A stretch of DNA of 64,000 nt from Galeopsis tetrahit (GCA_963675135.1 OY776128.1:69632670-69696669); one strand, 5' to 3'. Shown: positions 1-11,215, numbered from the stretch's first letter. Numbers and translations: made by a program. Notes: a model not told the origin generated them from the sequence alone.

Positions 1-879
1 ACACATTTTTAATGAAACAACATTGTTTTTTATTTCAATATAATCTTGAAACGTCAAATTTGGGCACAAATGGGGTTATCTAGAAGTCTAAATTTCAACA
101 ATATTTAAAGGTGATGATTTTATTTGCAATTATTCAAAAGTATAGATTAAATTGCAATTAAGCGAAAAGTGGTGATTTAATTTGCAATTAACCCTATTAA
201 AATGGGTGAATCTTTTTAATATAGTGGTTATGCCATAATCAGTTTTAGCCGTTCTGTGAGTACTTAATTTGGTAACTTATTTAGAAAAGTCGATAACTTA
301 TGTAGTTCTGATTGATATTTGACTCTGAACAGTTTTCACACTTGTGTACCTTCCTGCCTGAATTAACTTGGATGCATGACAAGATTTCAATTAAGCACTT
401 GGATGTAAAGATGTTTTACTGGTTATAATCATGCAGTGTTTATTTTTTCAAATGGAATTTCAAGTTTGTTTCTGCTTCAATAAATTAGCTATATTAGGAA
501 CTGGTGACATTGGATCGTTGAGAAGTATTTGTTATCTCTTGTAATATGGAGTTCTTTATGCAATAAGGAAACTCTTAAAGGGACATAACAATTGATTCTA
601 TGAAATTTTACACTCAATAGAAATAACTTGCACCGTATGGCAAGTACTGTTTCTCTGTTTATATCTGATGTGCTGGGCCAAGCATTTGATTTAGCCATTT
701 AACAATGTTGCCCCTTTTAATAGCATCACTTTTTCTTGTTCCACTAGTTGAACATTTAGGCCTTAGAAATTATTAATCCTGGGTTAATCTTTTTTCACAA
801 TGGATTGTTCTTTGGTTATGCTGTTTCTCGTGGTTTTAGATGAATCAACACCTGTCTAAACTAAACTACTTCCCTGCAG
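1..879 (+). other. Intron sequence of capping enzyme gene (5' part cut by window edge)
   Basis: AT-rich sequence with T-rich tracts and no coding segment that fits the capping enzyme. It ends in a normal acceptor (CTGCAG at 874-879) just before the first visible exon. The upstream exons, with the triphosphatase domain and the KxDG nucleotidyl-lysine motif, must lie left of the window. Confidence 0.6.
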
Positions 880-3464
880 CGGCCATTTTATGAACGCTGG
901 AAAATGATTGAGAAGGAAGTGATCGAACCTCGGAATTACGAAAGGCAACATATATACCAGAGCTCAAATCCTTATTATAGATATGAATTGGAATCTTTCA
1001 GGGTTTGCAATCATCTAACCTCCTTTTGTCTTATTACCTACGTACCCTTGTCATCTACTATGTGTACTTTGAGTGCCTGGCGTGTGTGCACGTGTGAGCG
1101 TGTGGCTGTGTCTAATAATTCCACTTACATTTATTTACTGTGTTCTTATGATGCTACCTAAACCTGATAGGTGAGGAGGAAAGATTTTTGGCTGCTTTCT
1201 ACTGTGACAAAACTGTTGAAGGGATTTATTCCAAAGCTTTCACATGATGCAGATGGTCTAATTTTTCAGGTGCTTGGGAAAATTAAAACCTATACCTAAC
1301 TTTTGATAATCTTTTTTGTATTATATTGTTTTCTATCTTGTTTTCCTAAGTGGGACAGAATTGTAGGATTTAAAGTTGTTCCAGTTCCAATTTTGTTTGA
1401 CTTAAACAATGTTAGTTTTCAGCTGCTAGATATTGAAGAAAAAACATTTTTCATGGATGTTTGGGATGCATATGATATAATTGATGGATATTTAAGACTA
1501 GCTATGCTTCGGCTGGATAGTTATACAATTTAAGTTGTTCCTAGAAATATGTGGGATGAAATTAATGGTAAGGTGGTATGTTCTTGTTAACCTCTGTTAT
1601 AATAGTTATTTTTTCCTTTTAATGGCAGGGTTGGGATGATCCTTATGTTCCTCGAACACATGAGGGCCTGTTGAAGTGGAAATACCCCGAGATGAATTCA
1701 GTGGATTTTCTCTTTGAGGTTGCTGCCAATATTAGGAATATTATCTTTGTTCACATTCTTTATGCAAAATTAATTGACTCACAGTTTCTGTGTTTTGTCT
1801 ATTATATTTAATTTTCTTACTGTAAATAATAATTATTGTGGGTTTTTTTTTTTCTCAATGCTAACAGGTGGTTGACAATCGCCAGTTACTTTATCTGTTT
1901 GAGCGAGGGAAGAAAAGATTGTTGGAAAATAGGGTTGTCTTCCCTGGTTAGTAGTTTGTTTTTTATTTTCTAGCTTTCTTTCAGTTGCATAGTTTGTTTG
2001 AGGTTCAAATATAGCTTCTTCCAACCAAAAATCGTCAATAAAGATGTTTGGAGCTATAATCACTAGAAAAGTAAGGAGATTGAAATTATTATTATTCTTA
2101 CTTTGAAACAAGGTCTTATTTTAAAGAACTCCTTTATATTTGTCATTCTCTGTCATTACTGACATCTTATTTCTCAAACACTTTCAACATCTAATTTTTA
2201 ATAATTTCTAACATCTTATTTTTTTGTAAGATCTTGTAAATAAGCTTAACTAAACACTTCATCACCTTCTCAGATGGAATGTTGGTTCTTCTAACTTGAG
2301 AGATCATTTCATGAGATATGCTTATTATATCCAGAATGTGTCAAGTAATTTTCCATATATTTTTTAGATATGGCCTTTTGGTAGACTAAGTTGGGGACTA
2401 GCATCGTATCAGATAAAAATACCAATGTGGTCATATCTGATAGCATCACACTTGACACTTGACCTTTCAACAAAAAGTGGAAATGTTTACAGAAAGCTAG
2501 GTTACAATTATATCCAATTATATCCAATTATCCATACCAAAAAGTGTGAAGGAAGCTCTGCAGTATGTGTATTCAGTCCTCCCTTTGCTAAATACTGATT
2601 CAAACGGAGGGTTTCATCTTGTTTTTTTGAGAAGTTTTTCTCTAGAGAGGCCATTGATTCTGTGGCTCACTTTCTCATTTTCTTTTCTGAAATTGCACCT
2701 GTTGAATGTAGTTTCTCTAAGAAAATATGAACTTACAGGGAGTACTTGTAATTCAAAATGCAATTATGGTATTGGGAAAATAGTTTTTTAAGTCCTCTAA
2801 GTTACCCTTATTTTGAAAATAGTCCCGTGACTTTCAATTTTTTCGTTATTTTGGTCTGGTGACCGGCTGTAACAGGTGAAACATCCTGTCAACCAATCAG
2901 ACTTTGCCACGTCAGCATCAACCTGATGTTTCACCTACTACAGCTAGTCACCGGACTAAAATGTCAAAAAATGGAAATTACAGGAATATTTTCAGTTCGT
3001 GAAAGTCAATAGGACTGAAACCAAAATAGAGTTCTTGTAACTTGCTCTATTTGTTATCATGAGAATGTCTGCTAACTGATAATTGTTCCTATCTTTCGTG
3101 ATATTCAGATGGGCCCGATGCATCGACATATGCGGGCAAGATTATCGAGTGTTCTTGGAATTCTGAGGAAAATGCATGGGTGTGTATGAGAGTCAGGGTA
3201 GACAAAGGGACCCCTAATGAATTTAACACCTACAGAAAGGTAATATTCTTCTGCACCTCACCATCCTATATTTGTCCTTATTTTTTCTATCAGTATCAAA
3301 AATGTTTCCGAAACTGAAAACAGGTTATGAGAAGTATAAAGGACAATATCACCGAGGAAGTATTATTGAGCGACATCAATGAGATCACCCGTCTCCCAAT
3401 GTATGCTGATAGAATACAGAATGAGAGCAAAGCCCACCAGCATATCCCATCACGTCGTAGGTGA
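880..3464 (+). CDS. mRNA capping enzyme, C-terminal guanylyltransferase exons (partial)
   Basis: Six exons join in frame: 880-1002, 1171-1269, 1629-1718, 1868-1946, 3109-3239 and 3324-3464 (TGA stop). All introns are GT/AG. The joined protein carries the end of the GTP:RNA guanylyltransferase: FWLLSTVTKLL (motif IIIa region), DGLIFQ (motif IV), GLLKWKYPEMNSVDF (motif V) and WVCMRVRVDKGTPNEFNTYRK (OB-fold motif VI). It ends in a short basic tail, SRRR. The enzyme transfers GMP to the 5' diphosphate end of nascent Pol II transcripts in the nucleus. Plant enzymes fuse an RNA triphosphatase to this domain, but that half and the catalytic lysine are outside the window. No frameshift or stop is seen, so the gene looks intact. 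The long fifth intron (1947-3108) hosts a foldback MITE. Product identity is very secure. Confidence 0.95.
2785..3051. mobile_element. Foldback MITE in capping enzyme intron
   Basis: The two halves are imperfect inverted copies for over 100 bp. An example is GTGAAACATC on the left and GATGTTTCAC on the right, each continued outward by GGTGACCGGCTGT and its diverged complement. Outer arms share AAGTTAC and TGACTTTCA blocks. No ORF is present. The length and long TIR suggest a non-autonomous Mutator-like MITE, but no target duplication was resolved. It lies in the fifth intron and leaves the splice sites intact. Confidence 0.6.
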
Positions 3465-4481
3465 AAAATGGATTAATAATCATCGAAACTCGCACCTCTT
3501 TATAGTTGGGGCAAGATAGCCAGCTGGAACTCATTGAAAGTTACTGGTCTCTGTGGCCTTAGAGGTGTCTCGTTTTCTTTATTCTATTATGATTGCTCGT
3601 AGGGGACTAGATCATAGGAGGAATAGTTAATAGGATAATGTCCTTGTATATTATTGTTCTCAGCTGCAGTTGGTTTTTCTGCTCTCAAAAATAGTTGGTG
3701 GTAAATTTGTCCAAAAGTGTAGATTTTTGGGACAACAAAATTTTATATTTAAATCAATCTGGTTATTGTGAATATTGTAGTTTTAAATTGTCAGATTGTT
3801 TGCAGCTTGAGACGGGATTTGTTCTGTCTATTTGACATTTTCTTGACATCAGTGGCTATGTTGCAACGACTTTATTCGATATTTGACTTGAACTTCAGTG
3901 CTGAGAACTCTTTGATTTTAGATTATTTACATTTTACATGATTTTTGGTTTGATTTGTTTATCGTTTGAATATGTACCTGTTAATTAAATTCAATTTGAG
4001 GCGATATATACATATATTTCCTTTGTTTTTTCAGTAAGTGATGTTTTAGTTTTTTTTTTTTTTTTCCTTGTACACAAAAGCAATTTTTAGAATTTTTACA
4101 CTGTTTTTTTCAATTATGTGTTTAACTTTAGAAAATTAATTATTTGAGACATAAAATTGAAAATATTAAAAAAGGACTACTATGAAAAATGTTCATTAGA
4201 AAATTTATGTGATTAGAGATCTCCTTTTATTATTTAAGGTTATTATTTAAGGGTATATTTACTTTTTTTTTTTTAATTCCAACAAATTTCACGAAAACAT
4301 GTAATTCAAATACACGTCTTGCTATTGAGGATTTACTGAGTGAAATTAGCATTCCAATTTTCAAATAATACACGATGGAAAGAAGATGGCCAAAGCAAAA
4401 CGTATAAAATGACATTGCAAATGAAAATGGGAATTCTTACAACTGTGTTTTCCAAAACAACCAAGTAGAAAAGAAGTGAGA
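3465..4481. other. Intergenic, convergent 3' regions
   Basis: This holds the 3' UTR of the capping enzyme and the downstream flank of the minus-strand DUF962 gene. It is AT-rich with T-runs (4051-4066, 4264-4276). The two genes converge here, about 1 kb apart. No further gene, RNA or repeat was recognised. Confidence 0.6.
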
Positions 4482-4820
4482 TTAATATGCTTGCAGTATA
4501 GGCCTTTTACCAAGTCTCTTGATCTCTCTATCCATTTGACCCGTAAGCATCAATCCAAACATCTTGAAATCACACAGCAGAGACCAAATTGGGTGACGAA
4601 AAGTTGCAGGAAGATTTCTTTCAACAAAGAAATGACTGTACCAAGCCAATCCATATCCCAATAGAGGCACAAAAATCAAGAACCGCAGATTGAAGAACAA
4701 TGAGTATACCAAACATATAATACTGCAAACTGTCCCTGCAAAATGCCAACGCCTTGTAGCCGCTTTTGAGTGCTGGTTCATGAAAAACGGCCAAAACTCT
4801 TCCATGTTCCTGAAATTCAT
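4482..4820 (-). CDS. DUF962 / Mpo1-like small membrane protein
   Basis: Intact 112-residue reading frame, ATG to TAA. It has the family pattern of histidines around hydrophobic helices: QHSKAATRRWHFAG near residues 16-29, WYSHFFVERNLPATF near 60-74 and WSLLCDFKM near 79-87. Hydrophobic stretches at about 30-58 predict membrane helices. Yeast Mpo1 is an Fe(II)-dependent dioxygenase of phytosphingosine alpha-oxidation in the ER; whether this short plant branch shares that chemistry is inference. Start choice is unusual. An upstream copy, ATGAACTTCAG at 5076-5066, followed by the donor GTAAAC, could splice to the acceptor ending at 4810. Both routes begin with the same residues, M-N-F-R-N-M-E-E. 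No inactivating change is seen. Confidence 0.85.
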   Translation of the reverse strand: MNFRNMEEFWPFFMNQHSKAATRRWHFAGTVCSIICLVYSLFFNLRFLIFVPLLGYGLAWYSHFFVERNLPATFRHPIWSLLCDFKMFGLMLTGQMDREIKRLGKRPILQAY

Positions 4821-5178
4821 ATCCTTAAAGAAATCTGAAGCAATCCCATACCCGAAATTTGATGAAAATTTGGAATTTTACTACAAGTTCATATCTTTTG
4901 AAGCCATTTGACTTTCAATTAGAACAACTGAACAAAAAAAAAAGGGTTCTTGTTCTTGTATTTCAACTTCAAGCAATATGAGGTGATATTTTTTTAATAA
5001 ACAGATTCCAAATTCACTAAATTCATATCTTTGAAGTGAGGCCAGATCAGAGAAGACGAGTTTACCTGAAGTTCATATCTTTGAAGAAATTTGAAGTGAC
5101 CCCAGATCAGAATTTTCAGTAAAATTTGGGTTTTTGATGAGAGATAACACAAATTCAACTGAGATTCATATCTTCAAA
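4812..5178 (-). repeat. Five-copy ATG-bearing repeat in the leader of the DUF962 gene
   Basis: A motif near CTTCAAAGATATGAACTTCAG (minus strand) occurs five times, with its ATG at about 4820, 4892, 5026, 5076 and 5169. The copy at 4820 contains the annotated start codon. The copy at 5076 is followed by a good splice donor. Flanking text such as CCAGATCAGA and TTTTCAGTAAA is repeated too, so this is degenerate tandem duplication of the leader/start region. Confidence 0.7.
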
Positions 5179-5357
5179 GCAATCCGAAGTATTTTCAGTA
5201 AATATAGGATTCTTGAAATCTTGATGAAGCCAATTTCAAGAATAAAGAAAACTGTTGATCGAGTCTTGAAAGCTTTGATTCTTAAGAAAAATCCCCAATT
5301 TGGAATAGAATCAAGATCTATGATTGCATGATAATTTCAATCTTGCAAAATAGAACT

Positions 5358-5360
<3 letters not shown>

Positions 5361-5398
<38 letters not shown>
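5361..5398. repeat. (GA)n microsatellite
   Basis: Nineteen perfect GA dinucleotides. On the transcript strand of the DUF962 gene this is a CT tract in the probable 5' leader or core promoter, a common position for CT repeats in plants. Confidence 0.95.
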
Positions 5399-5399
<1 letters not shown>

Positions 5400-5401
<2 letters not shown>

Positions 5402-7097
5402 CAGCAAGAATCTGTTTGATTTGACTTGAAATTTAATGAAAAAATGAAAAGGGAGGGTGGCTCAATTAATGAAAGAATAAATTGCGTAATAAAGGAGTAC
5501 CACAAATTTTTGGGGTCTCATTTGTAAACATTGTGTGAGGGTAGGAGACGAGCTTATAGAGATTAAAAAAAAACAAATATGGGACCCACTCATCGAATCA
5601 TGCTAATTTCAATATTAAAAAAAAAAAAAAAATTCCAAAAAGGTATGAAGAAAAGTGCATGTATTATTAGTATTATTTTCTTGAATATTGTTTTCCAGGT
5701 GCAAACTTAGAAGTGTAAACAAGCGTGGTCGAGTTGAGTGGAACGGTTGCTGGCTTTCAATAACCATTACAAGAACTCTGAAGATTACCCAAAAGTCTCT
5801 CCAAACTTTTAAACAATGCAAATCGAATGTCTATAGAAAAATGAGCTTGATCAACTATAAATAAAAAATTCTTCAGTTGAGTGTGTTACTCCTTCACTTG
5901 AGCTTTAATTCATCAAATTGTTTCATTCTCCAAATAATGTGTTTTTCTTGAAATATAGCAGCTTCAATGCCCATTTGACTGACTAGCCATTCCTTTAGCT
6001 TCACTCATGGCTTTCTTCAATTATCAAAACCATGTTCCCTATATATATTCTTCAAGAAATAAAATGATTCCTTGCAAGAGTTTTGATAGCAACATCAATA
6101 TCCAAATATTCAGATTGAAGAAATTTATTCAGTCTAGGATAACATATAGATATTTTGCACTTTTTATTTTTGCAATTCATCTCTTTAACACCCGTATCAA
6201 TTCATTATACTTGTGAGATATACCTAACATAAGTCTCAACAATCATTTGCAAGAAAATACAATTTTTTTGCTGAATCCCGTGTACCCATCATCAAATGCA
6301 TACCTACCTCGCCAGGTCGGTGTGATCAGGGACACTTTGCTCTAAAAGTTACCTCATCAAAAGTAATCTTCTAAATCTACACACAACACATATTTGTATG
6401 TGTGTAGTGTGACAACATGTCGGGACGGGTACTTGAATTACTAGGTCCATTTCATTCTTTACATAAATTTTTTATTATTACATAAATAATAAGTACACAA
6501 TATATATTGAAACATATGAATCAATTAGTATTTTTTTAATTGATTTTTTATTTTTATAAAGGATAGTAGAAGTATGTAATGAGTTTATTTTTACATTTAA
6601 AATATGCTGATATCAATAGATTTTTTTTTAATTGAAGTGCCATATTTTATTTCATATTATGTTTTATTAATATAAATTGGACTAAAATATATTTATGAAG
6701 TTAAATTATTGTAATTTATACTAACAAATGTGAAAATTAAACTAATTAAATTAATTTGTGAAATGGGTTTGAGGGCAGGGCAAGCCAGGTCTTTAAAGCA
6801 TTACCCAACCCCATCCCGTGTCCCAACATAAACAACGTGTGGGTTAGGACAAGTCGGGTTTGGACCAAACTACCATCTCTATATGTGTAAAAAAAGACAA
6901 TAAGAGTGTATTCTCAACATTAGTTATATAATTAGAATACAAGAAATAATTAATTAATAAACAGAAAGGTTAATTAAAGCATGCATGTATGGATGGAATT
7001 AAGGAATTATTTTCATATAAGTATAAACAAAGACTTGTCTCAAAAGATAGAATTACATAGAGGTAGGATTTTGATGTTCCTCCGGCCGGTCTGATGT
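5400..7097. other. Intergenic region without recognised gene
   Basis: AT-rich. Short open frames at 5615-5821 and 6007-6216 have no family signature. Segments 6418-6445 and 6770-6890 carry related GC-richer text (GGGACGGGT, CCCATCCCGTGTCCC, AAGTCGGGTTTGG) that looks like eroded ends of a small transposon. Its boundaries could not be fixed. Confidence 0.4.
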
Positions 7098-8226
7098 TTA
7101 TATTCTTTCGTAATCAAGCTTATCCGACTGCAGCAATGTCACTTATTAAATCATTATAAACTACTCTAGTAAATTAGAAATTACCAAAATTAGAGAATTA
7201 ATTGAGTAGGTAGGTATATATGTACCTTGATAAGCATATCAGTTGGAAGCCAAGCTGGTGCAGTTGGTACACCAACCCATGCAATCTAATTAATTAATTT
7301 ATCTAAACACAATTAGCATATTCTAAAGCAGTGGATTGTCGTCATGTTCTATATCAAAATCGTATATATAGGTTATGGACTTACAAGTGCGTATTCGCCT
7401 GTCTCAAATATGCGCAGGTCCAACACCTAGCTAATACAGTAGTACAAGATATGTGTTAGATATCCCTAAAATTTCTTATTCAACTTTGGTGTTTTATATC
7501 GTATTCAATTATCTTGAAATAAAATACTAGTAGAGGATATATACCTCTCCCCTGTCTTCGTATATGTAATCCAGCCCTTTGTAGTAAGGTGGATGCCCTA
7601 CTGATAAATACTGAAACATACACAATTATTTCATATCACGTACATACCATAACAAGTAATGCATATAAATGAACAAATTTAGATTTTGATTAATTTTTAC
7701 AAATCGGTTCTGTTTTCAAACTCTACAAAAAAGCTTCAAGAATCATTTTTTTCCAAAAGGTGTAAGAGGTAGCTTTGAAAATAGGCACTAACAATATAAT
7801 AGTGCGTCTTAACATCCAAAGAGAAGATTAAATTAAGAAAAGGGTGACTTACATTTACACTATTGAGGTATTTTTCTTTGTCAACTCTCACAATCTGTCC
7901 CTTTTTCACTAATAAAAGCAGAGTTGTAAGTATATATGTGCTTGTAAATTAACACAAATATATGTATTTAGATAATTAGAAAAAAGAGAGGGCATTATAG
8001 TATACTAACTGGAATAAACAGGTTTAGCGGGCTTGGGGGGTAGTTTAGTTGTGGGTGGCTTCTGTTCTTCTTTTGTCTTAACTGTGGACGTGGTCTCATT
8101 TTCTGATGACGAAGAATTTACAGCTTTAATGAAGAATCGAGTAGGGGTAGGGGGGTTTATTCTGGAATTTGGAGAAAATGTAGAGAGAGAAGAAGCATGG
8201 TGAGAGAGAGGGGCTGAGAACGCCAT
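7098..8226 (-). CDS. ndhO: NAD(P)H-quinone oxidoreductase subunit O, chloroplastic
   Basis: Six exons on the minus strand join in frame: 8010-8226, 7853-7908, 7545-7610, 7385-7426, 7226-7285 and 7098-7127 (TAA). All introns are GT/AG. They give 156 residues. The first ~50 residues are Ser/Thr/Pro-rich without early acids, as in a plastid transit peptide, followed by a Lys/Pro-rich linker. The mature part has the NdhO signature: KKGQIVRVDKEKYLNS, YLSVGHPPYYKGLDYIYEDR, LDLRIFETGEYAL and WVGVPTAPAWLPTDML. NdhO is a small stromal-side subunit of the chloroplast NDH complex, which drives cyclic electron flow around photosystem I. The start at 8226 (MAFSAP) is preferred to an upstream in-frame GTG. 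The C-terminal exon codes only nine residues. The gene appears intact. The promoter carries a hairpin and an insertion (see 8343-9147). Confidence 0.93.
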
Positions 8227-8342
8227 GATACACACACACACACACCTTTCTTCTCTTCTGTTTTGTGTGGTGTAGATAGATAAGGTTTCCTATCTCATTC
8301 TAAACAAACTATCACCCCCACCGTACGCACATTTTCAATTAC

Positions 8343-8375
8343 TCTATTTTTATTATATTATAATAAAAATAGAGA
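8343..8375. repeat. Perfect 16-bp palindrome upstream of ndhO
   Basis: CTCTATTTTTATTATA and its exact reverse complement are separated by one base. It lies about 120-150 bp upstream of the ndhO start codon and overlaps the left copy of an 18-bp direct repeat. It could form a cruciform or be a chance AT palindrome enlarged by insertion. Confidence 0.8.
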
Positions 8376-8475
8376 GAGAAAGTGGAAAAATTATCTCCAA
8401 CTTCTCTTTTCAACTAAATTCCACCGCCCACCTGCCTATTCAAATCCACCTTTCTTCTCCATCGATTAAGGAAAT

Positions 8476-8478
<3 letters not shown>

Positions 8479-8513
<35 letters not shown>
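8479..8513. repeat. (AT)n microsatellite
   Basis: About 17 perfect AT dinucleotides inside the insertion upstream of ndhO. Confidence 0.95.
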
Positions 8514-8519
<6 letters not shown>

Positions 8520-8574
8520 GGGGGAAAAAACCGCTGCACCACCTAAAGCGCCACCGCACCGCCGACATTTTAGT

Positions 8575-8643
8575 GGGATCAACGGATCTTCCCTCCCCTG
8601 ATGGCGCTACGGCGGCCAATCCGGTGAGCGATCCGTTGATCCC
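8575..8643. repeat. 14-bp inverted repeat, GC-rich hairpin
   Basis: GGGATCAACGGATC (8575-8588) is the exact complement of GATCCGTTGATCCC (8630-8643). The loop is 41 bp and GC-rich. It lies in the GC-rich part of the insertion. Confidence 0.8.
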
Positions 8644-9147
8644 GTTTATTTTTCTGTTCTCTAATTTCTGCTTTATTAGTTTAGTGTTCTTTTTTAGTCT
8701 AGATTCTTTAGTTTCTGTCTTTTGGCTTTGTTGTTTTTTCTTTCTGCTGTTCTGGCGCATCATGCGTTTCTTCCTCTCTCAGTGGGAGTTTATAGTCCCT
8801 TTGTGGAGCCTTAGTCTGTCCCTTTGTGGAGCCTGCCCCTTGTGGAGTTTGTTTGTCCCTGCAGTGGTGTTGGAATGAAATGATTTGGTGCTTGATGACT
8901 TTTGTCCTTTTATTTTCCCTATTTATCATAACAATATAGACTATCTTAGTGTGGGGTTTGTCTCATTATTAAATAGTGGACTGGGCATTTCTCATGGGCA
9001 AAGAGTACACTCGCGTCACCACTTCTCACGATTGAAGCGGGTAGTGTTTATTTCGTCGGTTTTGAAGATCTGGTGCTTTGGAAATATTTTGTATGATCTG
9101 ATCTTGTAAACCTTCAAAAACAAAATAAAAATTACTCTATTTTTATT

Positions 9148-9538
9148 TTATGATAATTAATACTTCAATCATTTCCTAATCTCTATCCCAATTTTATTGC
9201 ATTATGTGTTTATTTTTTAATGCTACTCCTATTATTTACTTCATTAAAATGTGGTATTAGTGTGTTGCAATTAATTAATTGTTTCACTGAAAAGTATAGG
9301 TGATTTTAATAAAGAGTATTAATTGTAAAATCAATTCAAATACTAATAATATTATTCCAATAACTTAATTAATCCAAGAAATACCAATTTGCACACTTCA
9401 TAAAAGAAAATATTTTCATAACTCTCACCTTCAAAATATACTTTTATTTACTCATATGTCATTACTTTTTCACACTCAATTTACTTTTTTTTTTTTTACT
9501 TTATTCATAAAACTTTACAAAACTACCCCTCAAAACAT
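9148..9538. other. AT-rich spacer between insertion and MULE copy A
   Basis: No gene seen. Text such as CACACTCAATTTACT, TTTACTTTATTCATAAAA and CTTTACAAAACTACCCCTCAAAACA resembles the interior of the Stowaway element at 36839-37103, so a decayed Stowaway may have been the target of the MULE. Confidence 0.4.
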
Positions 9539-9727
9539 GGGCAATTCTTACGGTAGTCACATTTTACAAAGTGACTACGCAGTCACTTTGTCGAATCGCG
9601 CCATGTGGCGTCGTAACCGTAAAAACGAACTGCCACCGGTCATACAGGTTTCAGTTATTTTTAGCATTATTTAAATTATATTTTGTTATTTACTATATTA
9701 CCCTTCTTTTTAAATTTTATTTATATT

Positions 9728-10035
9728 TTACCTGCACCCACTAATTTATTGAGTGCACCCCCTAATCATATTTTTACTACAATTATCTACACCCGCTAAT
9801 TTAATGAATTCACCCCCTAATCATATGTTTACAACAATTATCTGCACCCGCTCATTTAATGAGTTCACCCCCAAATCATTTCTTTTTTACAACATTTATC
9901 TACACCCGCTCATTCTATGAGTTCACCCCCAAATTATTTTTTACCACAATTATCTACACTCGCTCATTTTATGAGTCCACCCCCAAATTATTGTTTTACC
10001 ACGGTTATCTGTACTCACACATTTTATGAGTGCAC
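9728..10035. repeat. Left minisatellite arm of MULE copy A
   Basis: Five to six degenerate units of about 57 bp, each with ACCCGCTCATTT, ATGAGTTCACCCCC and a T-rich/ACAATTATCT block. The same unit appears in reverse orientation in the right arm. Confidence 0.8.
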
Positions 10036-10419
10036 CCCAAAATATTTTTTAAAAAATAATCACATTTAAAAGACTATATTATCCTTTTATTATTTTACAC
10101 AAAATATAATAAAATAAACTCTAAAAAATCAATTCACCACCAAATCACCCATATTTAAAAAAAAAAGCGTAAAAATATAATTAATAAAAAACTATCGAAA
10201 TTAGCCACAAATCTCAATTTTTTTCTTTTTAATTTTTCTTCCACCTCCTCTTTTTCTTTTTTCTTCCCATTTTCAATTTTTTTTTCAAATTTTTTATTTT
10301 CTTGTTTTTTTTTTTTTCTTTTCCTTTTTCAATTTTCCTGTCTTTCTTTTCCATTTTTTGCATGTGTATTTTTTAAATTTTAATACAAAATAATATTATA
10401 GGTATAATTTTATTAAAGT

Positions 10420-10850
10420 CGATCGGCGGTGCACCTAAATTTTAATTTTAATTTAATGAGTAAAGCACCTGCCGGAAATCCATGCATGTCGGCGGATGAC
10501 CCAGCCACCACCATGCCCGACCACCCCCTCGACGGCGATGGCGACGCTTCGGTCTCGGCCGCTGAAGCCCGAGACCCCTCCTCGAATCGCAATCGCGATT
10601 CTTCACTTCCATAACAATCGACATAATCTTCCATCTCCGCCACGATCCATGGCGGCCGAAATCCTCTCCTCATTTCGACCACCGACGCGACTGCTTCGAT
10701 CAATCTCCCTTGCGTTCGCGATCCAGGAGCTTCTCCTACATCAACGACGCTCACCTGCAACACTCGGATCGACGCTGACTCTCTCTCGTCGCGATCCAGG
10801 AGCTTCTCCTACATCAACCACGCTCGCCTGCAACACTCGGCAATGACTCG
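10420..10850. pseudogene. GC-rich captured gene-like core of MULE copy A
   Basis: Sharply GC-rich against AT-rich arms, and open on both strands for about 115 codons. The + strand frame beginning MAAEILSSFRPPTRLLRS at about 10649 is shared with the core of copy B. A segment with GATCCAGGAGCTTCTCCTAC is duplicated (about 10720 and 10794) in this copy only. The core looks like the 5' end of a captured host gene. The parent gene is not recognised, and expression cannot be judged. Confidence 0.5.
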
Positions 10851-10959
10851 GTTGTAGATTGTAAATGTATAAATTAGGGTTGATTTTATTATATTTTGTG
10901 TTAATTAATAAAAAAATAATATAGTCTTTTAAATGTAATTATTTTTAAAAAAATATTTT

Positions 10960-11215
10960 GGGGTGAACTCATAAAATGAGCGGGTGCAGATAATTGTGAT
11001 ATAAAAATAATTTGGGGGTGAACTCATAAAATGAGCGGGTGTAGATAACCGTTGTAAAAAAGAAACTATTTGGGGGTGAACTCATAAAATGAATGGGTGC
11101 AGATAACTATGGTAAAAAATGATTTGGGTGAACTCATAAAACGAATGGGTGCAGATAACTATGGTAAAAAATGATTTGGGGTGAACTCATAAAATTAGCG
11201 GGTGTAGATAATTGT
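10960..11215. repeat. Right minisatellite arm of MULE copy A
   Basis: Five units of GGGGGTGAACTCATAAAATG, AGCGGGTGCAGATAAC and an AT spacer. They are inverted relative to the left arm, so the element has a large imperfect palindromic architecture. Confidence 0.8.

Larger units (their letters stand above)
8355..9129 (+). mobile_element. Probable non-LTR retroposed insertion upstream of ndhO
   Basis: The segment is bounded by a perfect 18-bp direct repeat, AATTACTCTATTTTTATT, at 8337-8354 and 9130-9147. The right side just before the repeat is A-rich (CAAAAACAAAATAAA). Long target duplication plus a 3' A-rich tail is the mark of LINE-machinery insertion. The interior contains a GC-rich block (8531-8640), an AT microsatellite and T-rich coding-like text, but no recognisable protein. 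A retroposed transcript or 5'-truncated LINE are both possible. Confidence 0.55.

Noticed and set aside
5860..6340. Possible kinase-like or other coding remnant on the minus strand
   Set aside because: Only a short suggestive stretch (VAIKTLARNHF), followed by stops. Not enough to call a gene fragment.
10413..10763. Open frame on the minus strand across the GC-rich core of MULE copy A (and its copy at 31689-31973)
   Set aside because: Low-complexity antisense reading of a captured GC-rich core. No domain, and copies differ by indels that are not multiples of three.
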